From Saprospiraceae bacterium (lineage in GTDB: Bacteria > Bacteroidota > Bacteroidia > Chitinophagales > Saprospiraceae), in NCBI GenBank assembly GCA_027488935.1, contig JAIYAP010000064.1, positions 1 through 50,116 of the forward strand: DNA of 50,116 nucleotides, given 5' to 3'. The notes below the pieces were generated by a model, which worked only from the letters and a program-made list of their open reading frames with translations, had not been told where the DNA came from and made no database searches. The translations under genes were made by a program, and so were the position numbers. This document shows, piece after piece, positions 16,354-25,146 of the stretch. The first letter of the stretch is position 1. Each line of letters starts with the position of its first letter.

Positions 16354-17016
16354 ATGTTATTCTTCGTAGACACTGCCAATTTAGATCACATCCGTGAAGC
16401 TGCCGAACTCGGCATACTCGATGGCGTTACCACCAATCCTTCCCTCATGGCAAAAGAGGGCATTTCCGGTGAAGAAAACATCCTGAACCATTATAAAACA
16501 ATTTGCGAAATTGTTGGCCCCGACCGTGATGTGAGTGCCGAAGTGATTTCTGTCGATTTCAAAGGCATGGTGGAAGAAGGTAAAAAATTGGCTGGCCTGC
16601 ACGAAAATATCGTTGTGAAAGTGCCGATGATCAAAGAAGGCATCAAAGCCATCGCATATTTTACCGAGCAAGGCATCAAAACCAACTGTACCCTCGTTTT
16701 CTCTGCGGGTCAAGCAATTTTGGCTGCTAAAGCAGGCGCCACCTACCTCAGCCCATTCGTTGGCCGCGTGGATGACATCTCTTGGGATGGTATCGGTCTG
16801 ATCAAAGAAATTTACGAAATATATGATATGGCTGGCTACGAAACGGCCATCCTTGCTGCAAGTATCCGCAATCCATTGCACATTGTACAAGCGGCTAAAG
16901 CGGGTGCGGATGTGGTAACTTGCCCATTGAGCGCAATTTTAGGCCTGTTTAGCCACCCACTTACCGATATTGGCCTTGAAAAGTTCCTGGCAGATTATCA
17001 AAAAGCGAACGCATAA
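16354..17016 (+). CDS. fsa: Small transaldolase / fructose-6-phosphate aldolase family
   Basis: 220 residues from ATG at 16354; upstream in-frame codons do not resemble the family. The short transaldolases (TalC/FSA/MipB) are single TIM barrels of 215-230 residues. Landmarks: MLFFVDTANLDHIREA at the start, GVTTNPSLMAKEG, the Schiff-base lysine in IVVKVPM (about residue 88), TNCTLVFSAGQA and SPFVGRVDD. It interconverts sugar phosphates in the non-oxidative pentose phosphate pathway; whether it is a transaldolase or F6P aldolase is not decidable here. Only 3 bp separate it from the exonuclease gene, so they form an operon. Confidence 0.95.
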   Translation: MLFFVDTANLDHIREAAELGILDGVTTNPSLMAKEGISGEENILNHYKTICEIVGPDRDVSAEVISVDFKGMVEEGKKLAGLHENIVVKVPMIKEGIKAIAYFTEQGIKTNCTLVFSAGQAILAAKAGATYLSPFVGRVDDISWDGIGLIKEIYEIYDMAGYETAILAASIRNPLHIVQAAKAGADVVTCPLSAILGLFSHPLTDIGLEKFLADYQKANA

Positions 17017-17019
17017 TAC

Positions 17020-17844
17020 ATGGAAAATATTCGGTTAAACCTCGACCGCGATTTAGTGTTTTTTGATGTGGAGACGACTGGTCTCAATGTGATTCGCGAC
17101 CGGATTATCCAAATCGCGCTGATAAAAATTCATAAAAACGGTCAACCCGATACCGAATTCATGAGCCTCATCAATCCAGGCATTCCCATTTCGGAAGAGT
17201 CGATGATGATCCATGGCATTACCCCAAAAGACCTGGCCAATAAACCTACTTTTGTGCAAATTGCGCAGAAAATTTGGGACTTTATTGGCAATTCGGACCT
17301 TGCGGGCTATAATTCTAACCGTTTTGACGTACCCATGCTCATGGAGGAGTTCGCCCGCGTAGGTATGGAATTCGACCTGAGTAAACGGCGGCTGATTGAT
17401 GTGCAGCGCATTTTTTACAAAATGGAGCCGCGCACCCTCAAAGCAGCATACCGCTTGTATTGTGGCAAAGAATTGGAAGACGCGCACAATGCCCTCGCGG
17501 ATGTGCGCGCAACCCTGGATGTGTTCAAAGGACAGTTGCACGCCTATGAAAACAAGGACCTTCTGGACGAAGATGGGAACATCATACCCGCGCCCATCAA
17601 AAATGACATGCAAGCCTTGCACACCTTCACCAACGACCTAAATTTTCTGGATGCTACCCAAAAATTGCGGGTGCAGCCAGACGGAAAAGTGGTGTTCAAT
17701 TTTGGCAAATACAATGGACAATCGGTAAAAGAGGTGTTGGCGAAAGATAAAAACTACTATTTCTGGATTCAGGAAAAAGAGTTTTCTTCACAGGTCAAGC
17801 AAATCATCAAACAAATGATGAAAGAGATTGAAAAACCAGCGTGA
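17020..17844 (+). CDS. DEDDh 3'-5' exonuclease (DnaQ/ExoX-like)
   Basis: 274 residues. The exonuclease domain (about 10-175) has Exo I FFDVETTGL, Exo II near GYNSNRFDVPMLMEEF and Exo III HNALADVRAT, the DEDDh catalytic set. The C terminus (about 215-270) contains NFGKYNGQSVKEVLAKDKNY and WIQEKEF, a small domain also found at the end of exodeoxyribonuclease X proteins. It trims 3' ends of DNA and may take part in mismatch repair or proofreading. Joined to the transaldolase gene with a 3-bp gap; the pairing is probably transcriptional only. A perfect terminator begins at its stop codon. Confidence 0.92.
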   Translation: MENIRLNLDRDLVFFDVETTGLNVIRDRIIQIALIKIHKNGQPDTEFMSLINPGIPISEESMMIHGITPKDLANKPTFVQIAQKIWDFIGNSDLAGYNSNRFDVPMLMEEFARVGMEFDLSKRRLIDVQRIFYKMEPRTLKAAYRLYCGKELEDAHNALADVRATLDVFKGQLHAYENKDLLDEDGNIIPAPIKNDMQALHTFTNDLNFLDATQKLRVQPDGKVVFNFGKYNGQSVKEVLAKDKNYYFWIQEKEFSSQVKQIIKQMMKEIEKPA

Positions 17845-17878
17845 GCGCCTGTAAAAATTTATATTTTTTACAGGCGCT
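17844..17878 (+). terminator. Terminator after the transaldolase-exonuclease operon
   Basis: Perfect 14-bp arms agcgcctgtaaaaa (17844-17857) and tttttacaggcgct (17865-17878), loop of seven. The left arm begins with the last base of the stop codon. Symmetric A/T ends make it able to act in both directions. Confidence 0.8.
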
Positions 17879-17939
17879 AAGGATACCGCGCACCCAACGC
17901 TGGGCATAGCTTGAACGTTTTAACTTTTAAACTTTAACT

Positions 17940-18752
17940 GTGCGATTCTACCTATTTATATGTTTGCTACTCGTTGCAGCGGGTTGTTTTACTCCGAAAG
18001 AAGCATGCCTCGAAATCGAAGCGGCCAATTTTGATGCCAGTGCAGATGAAAACTGCTGCTGTGTGTATCCCAAAATTGGATTTACTTTTTCCCACGTGTA
18101 CGACACCCTCGTTTTTTTTGAAAAAACGGCCTATCGCAATGATTTCGGCATGTTTCGGCCCCACAGCGTGGTTTTTTACCTGCAAAATTTCCAGTTGCGC
18201 CAACAAGGTGCCTGGTATCCCATCACCGACACGCTCTCCATGGCCAGTTTTGGCGCAAATGCCGGAGATACCACCCTGCAAGTATTAACCAATGATTTTA
18301 TCTTGCTCCGACGCACCTCCCTGCAAACAGACGCGGGTACCTTTCGAAAAACAGGCACTTTTGACGGTATCCAGTTTGACCTGGGCTTATCCAATCCCGC
18401 CAATAAAGTAGTGCCCAGTAAAGCCCCCACGGCACATCCTTTGCGTACCCAAGCCGATAATTTGTGGATCGATCGAAATACCGGATATGTATTTGCACGT
18501 ATCGTTGTAGCAGCTGATTCTATCGCGAGCACGGTACCGGATACCTTTGTTTATACGGTGAATACCCTGCCTATCACCTTATTCCAACAATTGGGTACCA
18601 ATTTGGAACATGCCACCGGGTACGATTTTGATTTAAAACTTAAAATTGATTATAAGCAATTATTCAATGGTGTAGACTGGTCGGCCCCCCTCGCGAACCG
18701 TAAAGTGACAATGGGCGACAACTTGCTAAAAGTTTTTACGGTTTCTCAGTAA
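17940..18752 (+). CDS. MbnP-like lipoprotein (Cys-cluster paralogue)
   Basis: 270 residues from a GTG start; no ATG gives a better signal peptide. The signal MRFYLFICLLLVAAGC is a lipobox, so the protein is lipid anchored. Soon after comes ANFDASADENCCCVYPKI, with three adjacent cysteines. The remainder is beta-rich and follows the plan of MbnP proteins: SVVFYLQNFQL (about residue 75), a FDGIQFDLGLSNPANK segment, and an N-x-G-Y-V-F strand. It stands directly before a canonical MbnP gene and an MbnH gene. MbnP proteins are periplasmic copper-binding partners of the dihaem enzyme MbnH. The Cys cluster and missing YW-GW motif set it apart, so the call is family level only. Confidence 0.7.
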   Translation: MRFYLFICLLLVAAGCFTPKEACLEIEAANFDASADENCCCVYPKIGFTFSHVYDTLVFFEKTAYRNDFGMFRPHSVVFYLQNFQLRQQGAWYPITDTLSMASFGANAGDTTLQVLTNDFILLRRTSLQTDAGTFRKTGTFDGIQFDLGLSNPANKVVPSKAPTAHPLRTQADNLWIDRNTGYVFARIVVAADSIASTVPDTFVYTVNTLPITLFQQLGTNLEHATGYDFDLKLKIDYKQLFNGVDWSAPLANRKVTMGDNLLKVFTVSQ

Positions 18753-18855
18753 AATCATTGAATATTACCTTACAATTTTGCCACTTTTGTGTTGTATTAT
18801 ACTTCACGAGCCCCTTTACAATTATCCATTTTCTTTCACGCAAAATCACCACCTT

Positions 18856-19632
18856 ATGCCATTGCGTATCTTGTTTGCTTTTTTATGCGGTATTGTTTGC
18901 TTCAGCGCCTGTGACGATGCTGCCGTAGTGACACCAGTTGTCCCCACTTCAGATTTGAAAATATCGTTCAAATCTACCTTTGACGGCAGCCGAGTGATCA
19001 AATTCAAAAATTACCCATACGGCAGTAACAATTACCCGCTTCAATTCAGTCGTTTTACCTTGTTCCTCTCTGATATAACCTTGTTAAAAGGCACGGAAGA
19101 AACGCGGCTCACCGAATCCGCTTATCTCGACTTTACGCCCGATAATGCCAGCTCTGATACCTCCGTTTTGCTCAATTATACGTTCCAGAACGTTCCGGAG
19201 GGCACTTACACGGGCATTAAAATGGGTTATGGTGTAAAACCGTCCGACAACGGCAAAAATCCGGCAGATTTTCCGCCCAGTAGCCCGCTGTACAACGACA
19301 ATGAATATTGGTTGGGCTGGAAAAGTTATATTTTTACAAAAATTGAAGCACAAGGGGACGCGGACATCAACAATCAATTCGACCATTTTATGATTTACCA
19401 TTGCGGCGGAAACGGGGTGTACAAAACATTTGCCTTTACCCAACCCATTGAAGTAAAAAGCAGCGCACCTGCACTCAACATCAATTTTGACCTGCGTAAA
19501 TTGTTTATCATGGCTGATGGGCGCTATTATAATATGGTAGAAGATCCGGCGACCTCCAACAACAAGGATTCGCTTCGGGTGGCTAATGACATTATGAGCA
19601 AATTTGGCAATGCCACCTCCATCGCACAATAG
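18856..19632 (+). CDS. MbnP-family copper-binding lipoprotein
   Basis: 258 residues from ATG at 18856; the 26 in-frame codons before it do not look coding. Lipobox FLCGIVCFSAC. The MbnP domain spans about residues 35-220: LKISFKSTFDG, YPLQFSRFTLFLSDI, VPEGTYTGIKMGYGVKPSDN, then the signature NEYWLGWKSYIFTKIEA and FMIYHCGG. In the characterised methanotroph pair, MbnH oxidises a tryptophan of MbnP to kynurenine to make a high-affinity copper site; which Trp here would be used is not known to me. The gene is 11 bp upstream of the MbnH-type gene, supporting a substrate-enzyme pair. Confidence 0.88.
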   Translation: MPLRILFAFLCGIVCFSACDDAAVVTPVVPTSDLKISFKSTFDGSRVIKFKNYPYGSNNYPLQFSRFTLFLSDITLLKGTEETRLTESAYLDFTPDNASSDTSVLLNYTFQNVPEGTYTGIKMGYGVKPSDNGKNPADFPPSSPLYNDNEYWLGWKSYIFTKIEAQGDADINNQFDHFMIYHCGGNGVYKTFAFTQPIEVKSSAPALNINFDLRKLFIMADGRYYNMVEDPATSNNKDSLRVANDIMSKFGNATSIAQ

Positions 19633-19643
19633 TCAAGCTAAAA

Positions 19644-20831
19644 ATGATGAAATACCTTAATCATACGCAACGTATTTGGATTACGGCGGCATCTATTATC
19701 GCCATTTGCCTGATAAATGCATGCAATGGTAGCGACCCCGACCCCATTGTACTCACGGGCGATTTGCTCAACATTCCATACACACCACAGTCGTACACGA
19801 TCGTTAAACCGGCTCATTTTCCGGAAATTGATGTTCCAGCAAGCAATCCGATGACTGTGGAAGGGGTTCAATTGGGCCGCCGTTTATTTTATGACCCGAT
19901 GCTTTCCGCAGATAGCACCATGTCTTGCTCCTCCTGCCATTTGCCAGCGGGTAGTTTTACGGATAACAAAGCTGTTTCAATAGGAATTGACGGCATTAGT
20001 GGCCAACGAAGTTCAATGTCTCTGCTGAATGTGGCCTATGCCAACAATGGTTTGTTTTGGGATGGACGTTCGCCCAATTTGGAAGATCAGGCCCTGCGCC
20101 CAATAGAAGACCCCATTGAAATGCACAACACCTGGACCAATGTGGTGGAGCAGTTGAAGCAACACAAGGACTATCCAACCCGTTTTCGCAAGGCATTTGG
20201 CATCAGCGACCGCAGTGAAATCACCAAGGAATTGGCGGCAAAAGCCATGGCGCAATTCGAACGCATCCTCATCAGCAGTGGCAACTCCAAATACGATCGC
20301 TTTGTATTCAAGGGGGAAACAAACCTACTTGACGATGAAGAACTGGACGGCTTTATCATGTTCAATGATGATGCACTCAACCAGGGGGTTAATTTGCCCG
20401 ATGCACAGTGTTTTCATTGCCATGGTGGCCTGATCAATACAGGCAACAAATATTTTAACAATGGCCTCGACAGTGTAAGCAGCCTGGATGATTTTAAAGA
20501 TGTAGGCCGTTTTATCGTAACCAACAATCCATCCGACAAAGGCAAATTCAGGGCGCCTACTTTGCGTAATATTGCCATGTCTGCCCCTTACATGCACGAC
20601 GGCCGCTTCAAAACGCTCAAAGAAGTGATGGATCATTACAGCAAAAACGGTACCGCCGCCGCCAATGAAGATCCATTTATCCGACAAATTGGATATCCAA
20701 TTCAAGGAAGCAACCCGATTAAGTACACCGGACTGACCGAATATCAAAAAAACGCCCTTGTTAAATTCCTGGAAACGCTCAATGACCCGGAATTTGTAAA
20801 CAACCCGGATATTCAGAATCCATTTCAATAA
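19644..20831 (+). CDS. Dihaem cytochrome c peroxidase family, MbnH/MauG-like
   Basis: 395 residues (ATG at 19644; a second ATG follows at once). Signal AASIIAICLINAC could be a lipobox. Two c-type haem sites are visible: CSSCH at about 95-99 and CFHCH at about 256-260. Family segments include GRRLFYDPMLS, a FWDGRSPNLEDQ stretch, FRAPTLRNIAMSAPYMHDGR and a long C-terminal LTEYQKNALVKFLETL. Bacterial peroxidases of this group reduce peroxide or, in MauG and MbnH, oxidise a residue of a partner protein. Location after an MbnP gene argues for the MbnH role. Periplasmic; cytochrome c maturation must be encoded elsewhere. Confidence 0.93.
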   Translation: MMKYLNHTQRIWITAASIIAICLINACNGSDPDPIVLTGDLLNIPYTPQSYTIVKPAHFPEIDVPASNPMTVEGVQLGRRLFYDPMLSADSTMSCSSCHLPAGSFTDNKAVSIGIDGISGQRSSMSLLNVAYANNGLFWDGRSPNLEDQALRPIEDPIEMHNTWTNVVEQLKQHKDYPTRFRKAFGISDRSEITKELAAKAMAQFERILISSGNSKYDRFVFKGETNLLDDEELDGFIMFNDDALNQGVNLPDAQCFHCHGGLINTGNKYFNNGLDSVSSLDDFKDVGRFIVTNNPSDKGKFRAPTLRNIAMSAPYMHDGRFKTLKEVMDHYSKNGTAAANEDPFIRQIGYPIQGSNPIKYTGLTEYQKNALVKFLETLNDPEFVNNPDIQNPFQ

Positions 20832-20878
20832 AATTCTTTACTTTTAATCGCTTTTTGTACAACCAATTATCCCTTGTC

Positions 20879-22795
20879 ATGAATCGAAACCGACTTACCC
20901 TGCTTGCCTTGCTGTTGTACCTGCACAGCGATGCTCAAATTAACCTGGGCGGAACGCCCTTGCGTTGGCAGTCTGCTGCTTTACCAGAAGCCCCCACGGT
21001 GGTACTACCACGGCTTGATGTAGCTAAAGCCTTCAAGGAAGACACGGAGAACCAGGGCCAGCATCGCTTTGCGGCACCCATTGCGGCCGATCTGACCTTT
21101 GAAAATGCCGGAAACTGGACACAATTGCCCAATGGCGATCGGGTTTGGCAATGTGCCTTGCAAGCGCCGGGTGCCTTGGGCCTGGTTTTGTTGTTCGATC
21201 AGTTTAATTTACCGGAAGGCAGTCGTTTTTATGCTTTTACGCCGAATCAAACCCAGGTTTTCGGGGCCTATTCGGCACAAAGTTGTTCGCCGAACGGTAA
21301 ATTTACCATTGGTGTACTAAAAGGCGAAACCACTATACTGGAATATTACGAGCCAATTTCGGTCAAAAAATCGGGCAAAATACATTTATTCAGGGCCGAT
21401 TATGCCTACGACCAGCAAGCGCTGCAGGAAGGTGCAGAGGCTTTGTTTAATTTTGGACTTTCTTTGCCTTGCAACGTCAATGTAAATTGCCCGGCAGGTG
21501 CCAACTGGCAAACGGAAAAAAAAGGCGTTGCACGTATTTTAATGGTCTTTAGCAATGGCTCGGGCTGGTGCAGTGGCAGTTTGATCGCCAATACCGGCGG
21601 AACGTACGACCCCTATTTTTTAACGGCCCACCATTGCCAACTGATTGGACAAAATCCATCGTTCGAATTATGGCGCTTCGACTTTGATTACGAAGCAGTT
21701 GGGTGCAGTAACCCCGCAACCGAACCACAACCTCGATCTGTGTTGGGGTGTGAGCGCATTTCCTATCGGACTGAAACCGATTTTATGTTGCTCAAAACCA
21801 ACCCAATACCTATTAATTACGGGGTGTATTTCAACGGCTGGAACCGAAGTACCAGTCCGGCTGCCAGAACAACGTTTATCCACCACCCGGTGGGCGATAT
21901 CAAAAAAATATCTGTAGACACCCAAGCGGCTGTTTTGCATCCAGAAACCATTAACTGGACTGGCATTTTTGGCATTAGTCCGGTCAATACCCACTGGAGA
22001 GTGATTCCTGATATCGGGATTTACCAGTCCGGGTCGTCAGGCAGCCCTTTGTTTGACCCCAATAAACGTATTGTTGGGCAATTGCATGGCGGCAATGCGA
22101 ATCCGGCCAATGAATGCTTGATTGTCAATTCCTTTTGGGGTCGGTTTGACCTTTCCTGGAGCCAGGGTAGCAGTCCACAATCCCGCTTGAAAGAGTGGCT
22201 GGATCCGAATAACCTTGGTCCGCAAACCCAAAATGGATACCAGCAAGTGGCGCCGAACGGATTTCCGGTGAGTGGCAACATCAAAACTTTTTGGGATGTA
22301 CCTTTGGCCGGGGTGCAAGTGTTTTTGAATGGATCGGCGCTGGATACAGTCGTAACCGATACGGCGGGCAATTTTACCTTTCCATTTGTACCCGCTGGCG
22401 GAAGTTACAGTATCACGGCACGTCGGGACAGCAATGCCTTGAACGGAGTAAGTACCTTTGATTTGGTACTAATATCCAAGCATGTACTCGGCATTGAAGC
22501 CCTCGATAGTCCCTGGAAAATAATCGCTGCTGATGCAAACCGCAGTAATTCGGTTACCAGTTTTGACATTGTTGAAAGCCGAAAACTGCTTTTGGGGATT
22601 AATACGGTGTATGCATCGAGTCCATCCTGGCGTTTTTATCCGGCATTTATTACCTTTTCAAACCCGCAACAACCCTTTGGCAATCCGTTGCCCGAACAAA
22701 TTGCCATTTCGAACCTGCAAGGCGCTTATACAAACGCCAATTTCAAAGCGGTGAAAGTGGGCGATGTGAATGTCACTGCCAATCCGAACGAATAA
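20879..22795 (+). CDS. Secreted trypsin-like (lysyl endopeptidase-type) serine protease with dockerin-like tail
   Basis: 638 residues from ATG at 20879; signal peptide MNRNRLTLLALLLYLHSDAQ. An N-terminal pro-region of about 180 residues precedes the S1-fold domain, with catalytic His about 252 (FLTAHHC), Asp about 301 (TDFMLL) and Ser about 387 (SGSSGSPLF). These match Achromobacter protease I-like enzymes. Then a carboxypeptidase-regulatory-like fold (PLAGVQVFLNGSALDTVV), and two dockerin-like EF-hand halves (VSTFDLVLISKHVLG and ADANRSNSVTSFDIVESRKL). It ends VKVGDVNVTANPNE with no T9SS sorting domain visible, so an additional C-terminal partner or surface cohesin-like binding is possible. 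Lies between the haem peroxidase and pepT, likely same transcript. Confidence 0.88.
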   Translation: MNRNRLTLLALLLYLHSDAQINLGGTPLRWQSAALPEAPTVVLPRLDVAKAFKEDTENQGQHRFAAPIAADLTFENAGNWTQLPNGDRVWQCALQAPGALGLVLLFDQFNLPEGSRFYAFTPNQTQVFGAYSAQSCSPNGKFTIGVLKGETTILEYYEPISVKKSGKIHLFRADYAYDQQALQEGAEALFNFGLSLPCNVNVNCPAGANWQTEKKGVARILMVFSNGSGWCSGSLIANTGGTYDPYFLTAHHCQLIGQNPSFELWRFDFDYEAVGCSNPATEPQPRSVLGCERISYRTETDFMLLKTNPIPINYGVYFNGWNRSTSPAARTTFIHHPVGDIKKISVDTQAAVLHPETINWTGIFGISPVNTHWRVIPDIGIYQSGSSGSPLFDPNKRIVGQLHGGNANPANECLIVNSFWGRFDLSWSQGSSPQSRLKEWLDPNNLGPQTQNGYQQVAPNGFPVSGNIKTFWDVPLAGVQVFLNGSALDTVVTDTAGNFTFPFVPAGGSYSITARRDSNALNGVSTFDLVLISKHVLGIEALDSPWKIIAADANRSNSVTSFDIVESRKLLLGINTVYASSPSWRFYPAFITFSNPQQPFGNPLPEQIAISNLQGAYTNANFKAVKVGDVNVTANPNE

Positions 22796-22809
22796 AATAT
22801 TTTTTAAAA

Positions 22810-24063
22810 ATGTCTGTATTTCCTTACCCGCACACCGCGAAAGAACGATTCCTGCGTTACGTACAAATTGATACGCAAAGTGATCCAAACAGCCCCACCA
22901 TCCCAAGTACTGAAAAGCAAAAAGACTTAAGCCGCGTGTTGGTGGCCGAACTCAAAGCCATCGGCATTGACGATGCCGTGCTGGACGAACATGGTTATGT
23001 GTATGCAACGATTCCCGCAACCACCGAAAAACAGGTGCCCGTTATTTGTTTTTGCTCCCATGTAGACACCTCACCGGATTGTAGTGGCACGGGTGTAAAA
23101 CCCATTGTGCATGAAAACTACCAAGGGCAAGACCTGGTGCTGCCCGATGATTCCGGAGTTGTAATCCGCAAATCAGAACATGAAGACCTGGCCCATCAAA
23201 TCGGCAACGATGTAATTACAGCCAGTGGCACGACCTTATTGGGCGCCGATAATAAAGCAGGCGTGGCAGCCATTATGGATGCGGCAAAAATTTTGATCGA
23301 CCACCCGGAAATCAAACACGGTAAAATTCGCATCTTATTTACGCCGGACGAGGAAATTGGACGTGGGGTGGATAAGGTAAATATGAAAAAACTGGGCGCC
23401 CGTTTTGGATACACCATTGATGGTGAAACGGCGGGGAGCATTGAGGATGAGACCTTTAGCGCAGATGCAGCAACCGTTACCATCCATGGCGTTTCTGCCC
23501 ATCCTGGTTTTGCAAAAGGTAAAATGGAAAATGCGCTCAAAATTGCCGCACGCATCGTCGCAAAATTCCCAGACAAACTCAGTCCAGAGCACACCGAGGG
23601 CAAGGCCGGCTTTATCCATCCGATGCACTTTGAAGGCAACCTGGAAACGGCGGTCGTAAAATTAATTATCCGCGATTTTTCGGAAGCGGGCTTGAAACGA
23701 CATGCCAGTACCTTGCAGAAAATCGTTGACGGGGTACTCAAAAGTTTCCCGAATGCCACAGCGACTGTAACCATCACAGAACAATACCGCAACATGGGCA
23801 AAGTGCTGCGCCGCTACCCACAAGTGGTGGCCTATGCCCTGGAAGCCTTGCAACGCGCCGGATTTGCGCAACCACTCAAACGCTCCATTCGAGGCGGCAC
23901 CGATGGTTCTCGTTTATCTTTTATGGGCTTACCTTGCCCGAATATCTTTGCGGGTGAGCATGCATTTCACTCCAAACAAGAATGGGTTTCCGTGCAGGAT
24001 ATGGAAAAAGCGGCAGAAACGATTGTACACCTGGCCCAAATTTGGGAAGAATATGCCTCTTAA
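22810..24063 (+). CDS. pepT: Peptidase T (aminotripeptidase, M20B)
   Basis: 417 residues, the normal length. Releases the N-terminal residue from tripeptides, zinc dependent, cytoplasmic. Zinc ligands and catalytic residues are visible: HVDTSPD, LLGADNKAG, the glutamate pair in TPDEEIGRG, TIDGE, and the last histidine in GEHAFHSKQEW. RGGTDGSRLSFMGLPCPN is the family substrate-binding loop. It starts 14 bp after the secreted protease gene. Peptides made outside by that protease could be finished by PepT after uptake; this is inference from position only. Confidence 0.97.
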   Translation: MSVFPYPHTAKERFLRYVQIDTQSDPNSPTIPSTEKQKDLSRVLVAELKAIGIDDAVLDEHGYVYATIPATTEKQVPVICFCSHVDTSPDCSGTGVKPIVHENYQGQDLVLPDDSGVVIRKSEHEDLAHQIGNDVITASGTTLLGADNKAGVAAIMDAAKILIDHPEIKHGKIRILFTPDEEIGRGVDKVNMKKLGARFGYTIDGETAGSIEDETFSADAATVTIHGVSAHPGFAKGKMENALKIAARIVAKFPDKLSPEHTEGKAGFIHPMHFEGNLETAVVKLIIRDFSEAGLKRHASTLQKIVDGVLKSFPNATATVTITEQYRNMGKVLRRYPQVVAYALEALQRAGFAQPLKRSIRGGTDGSRLSFMGLPCPNIFAGEHAFHSKQEWVSVQDMEKAAETIVHLAQIWEEYAS

Positions 24064-24083
24064 TTGTTAAATTCAACATAACC

Positions 24084-24470
24084 ATGGAAGATTTTTTGAA
24101 AAATGTAAAAACCACGGCGCAGGAAGCTGCCGACAAGGTGGGTGAAACCCTTTCCAACTTGAAAGATGCCGCTTCAGAAAAATTTGCCGACCTGAGCGAA
24201 AAGGCAGAAGCCCTCGCTGCAGAAGCAAAAGAAGAAGCCGCTGAAAAAATGGAAGAACTACAGGCTGCCAAAGCAAAAATTGCGGCCCATGAAGGTGGCG
24301 CACTGGGTTTTCTAAGCGATAAAGCCAGCGAATTGCTGGGTGAAATCAAGGAAGAAGCCGCAGAAGCAATGGAAGACGGCAAAGACTTTTGGGAAAAAGC
24401 AAAAGACTATGTGAGCGGCTCAAAATCAGAAAGCACCGAAGACGCGCCTAAAACAGAAGACAAGGACTAA
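24084..24470 (+). CDS. Ala/Glu/Lys-rich coiled-coil (LEA-like) protein
   Basis: 128 residues from ATG at 24084, 20 bp after pepT. It has no signal peptide and is almost wholly predicted helix, with Ala, Glu, Lys and Asp making up most residues and heptad-like runs such as AAEAKEEAAEKMEEL. A short glycine break (HEGGALGFL) lies at about residue 70. The composition resembles late embryogenesis abundant or YtxH/CsbD-like stress proteins. No catalytic motif. Function unknown; a stress role is only a compositional guess. Closed by the strong terminator at 24507-24540. Confidence 0.8.
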   Translation: MEDFLKNVKTTAQEAADKVGETLSNLKDAASEKFADLSEKAEALAAEAKEEAAEKMEELQAAKAKIAAHEGGALGFLSDKASELLGEIKEEAAEAMEDGKDFWEKAKDYVSGSKSESTEDAPKTEDKD

Positions 24471-24506
24471 TCTGGGCGGTGTAACTTGAAATTACAAACC
24501 TGCGTC

Positions 24507-24545
24507 ATCCCGAATTTTGGCTTTCACCAAAATTCGGGATTTTTA
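24507..24545 (+). terminator. Terminator made of a dispersed hairpin repeat
   Basis: Perfect 14-bp arms atcccgaattttgg (24507-24520) and ccaaaattcgggat (24527-24540), loop ctttca, followed by TTTT. Nearly the same hairpin occurs at 31689-31721, and its left half at 31478-31491, so this is a member of a dispersed repeat family that doubles as a terminator. Confidence 0.85.
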
Positions 24546-24906
24546 TGTGTTACCACGAATATCCGGCAAAATCCTTTTAAGTTGTATTAATTTTGTTCAC
24601 GGCAATGAAAAGTAAGGTACCTCCCGCCACACTAAACCACATTGCCACTGCCCCATCATGCGTTTCTCTTACTTACTCTGTTACTGGGCGCGCTTGCTCG
24701 CCACCATTTTTTATTGACCTAATTCCGTCCATTTTCTCACTAAGTTTAGTTAGGCTTGTGCATGTGCACAGGGTTTATTTTATTTGTTTTAATACGATCT
24801 GTTACTACGCGAACGCGCGTGGTATACGCCAAAACGAGGCTACGGGTATGATGGATACCTGGTGCAGTTGTGTCTGATTATTCAATAAATCTACAAACGA
24901 TGAATT
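24546..24906 (+). other. Long intergenic or leader region before the small HTH-like gene
   Basis: 361 bp without a supportable gene. It holds an exact TAnnTTTG match, TAATTTTG, at 24588-24595, which would give a leader of about 300 nt. A stem of 8-9 bp at 24803-24811 and 24816-24824 (ctacgcg / cgcgtgg with one G-U pair, loop aacg) lies about 80 bp before the ATG. The 94-codon rightward frame over 24593-24877 lacks normal composition and was not accepted. Confidence 0.4.
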
Positions 24907-25146
24907 ATGAAACCAAAATTATTCATTCTTGATGGCATACAGGTTGAGATACCTGAAAGATATGTTCCACTGATTAAATCAAAATATCGAAAAGAAATAG
25001 CCGCAGAATATGGCCTAAACACGTCGGTATTTCGCCGCAGGTGTACAAAAAAGGGACTTGACATAGGGCTTCGGGGGTACATGGACGAGGTACTTGTGCT
25101 CCGTATATATTTGGCAATGGGTTGGCCGATTCGAATTGATGTATAG
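24907..25146 (+). CDS. Small HTH-like protein, unknown function
   Basis: 79 residues. After a short N-terminal strand (PKLFILDGIQVEIP) the core YRKEIAAEYGLNTSVFRRRC followed by TKKGLDIGLRGYMDE reads like a helix-turn-helix in which KEIAAEYGLNTSVFRRR is the recognition unit, similar in style to small Bacteroidota DNA-binding proteins of the DUF4248 kind. DNA binding is inferred from this pattern. The stop codon is directly adjacent to the stop of the first triplicated secreted gene (25146/25147), with no terminator between convergent genes. Confidence 0.6.
   Translation: MKPKLFILDGIQVEIPERYVPLIKSKYRKEIAAEYGLNTSVFRRRCTKKGLDIGLRGYMDEVLVLRIYLAMGWPIRIDV

Noticed and set aside
24593-24877. 94-codon rightward open frame
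   Set aside because: Starts on a weak codon, has unusual Cys/His/Tyr-rich composition and no family resemblance; treated as leader sequence.
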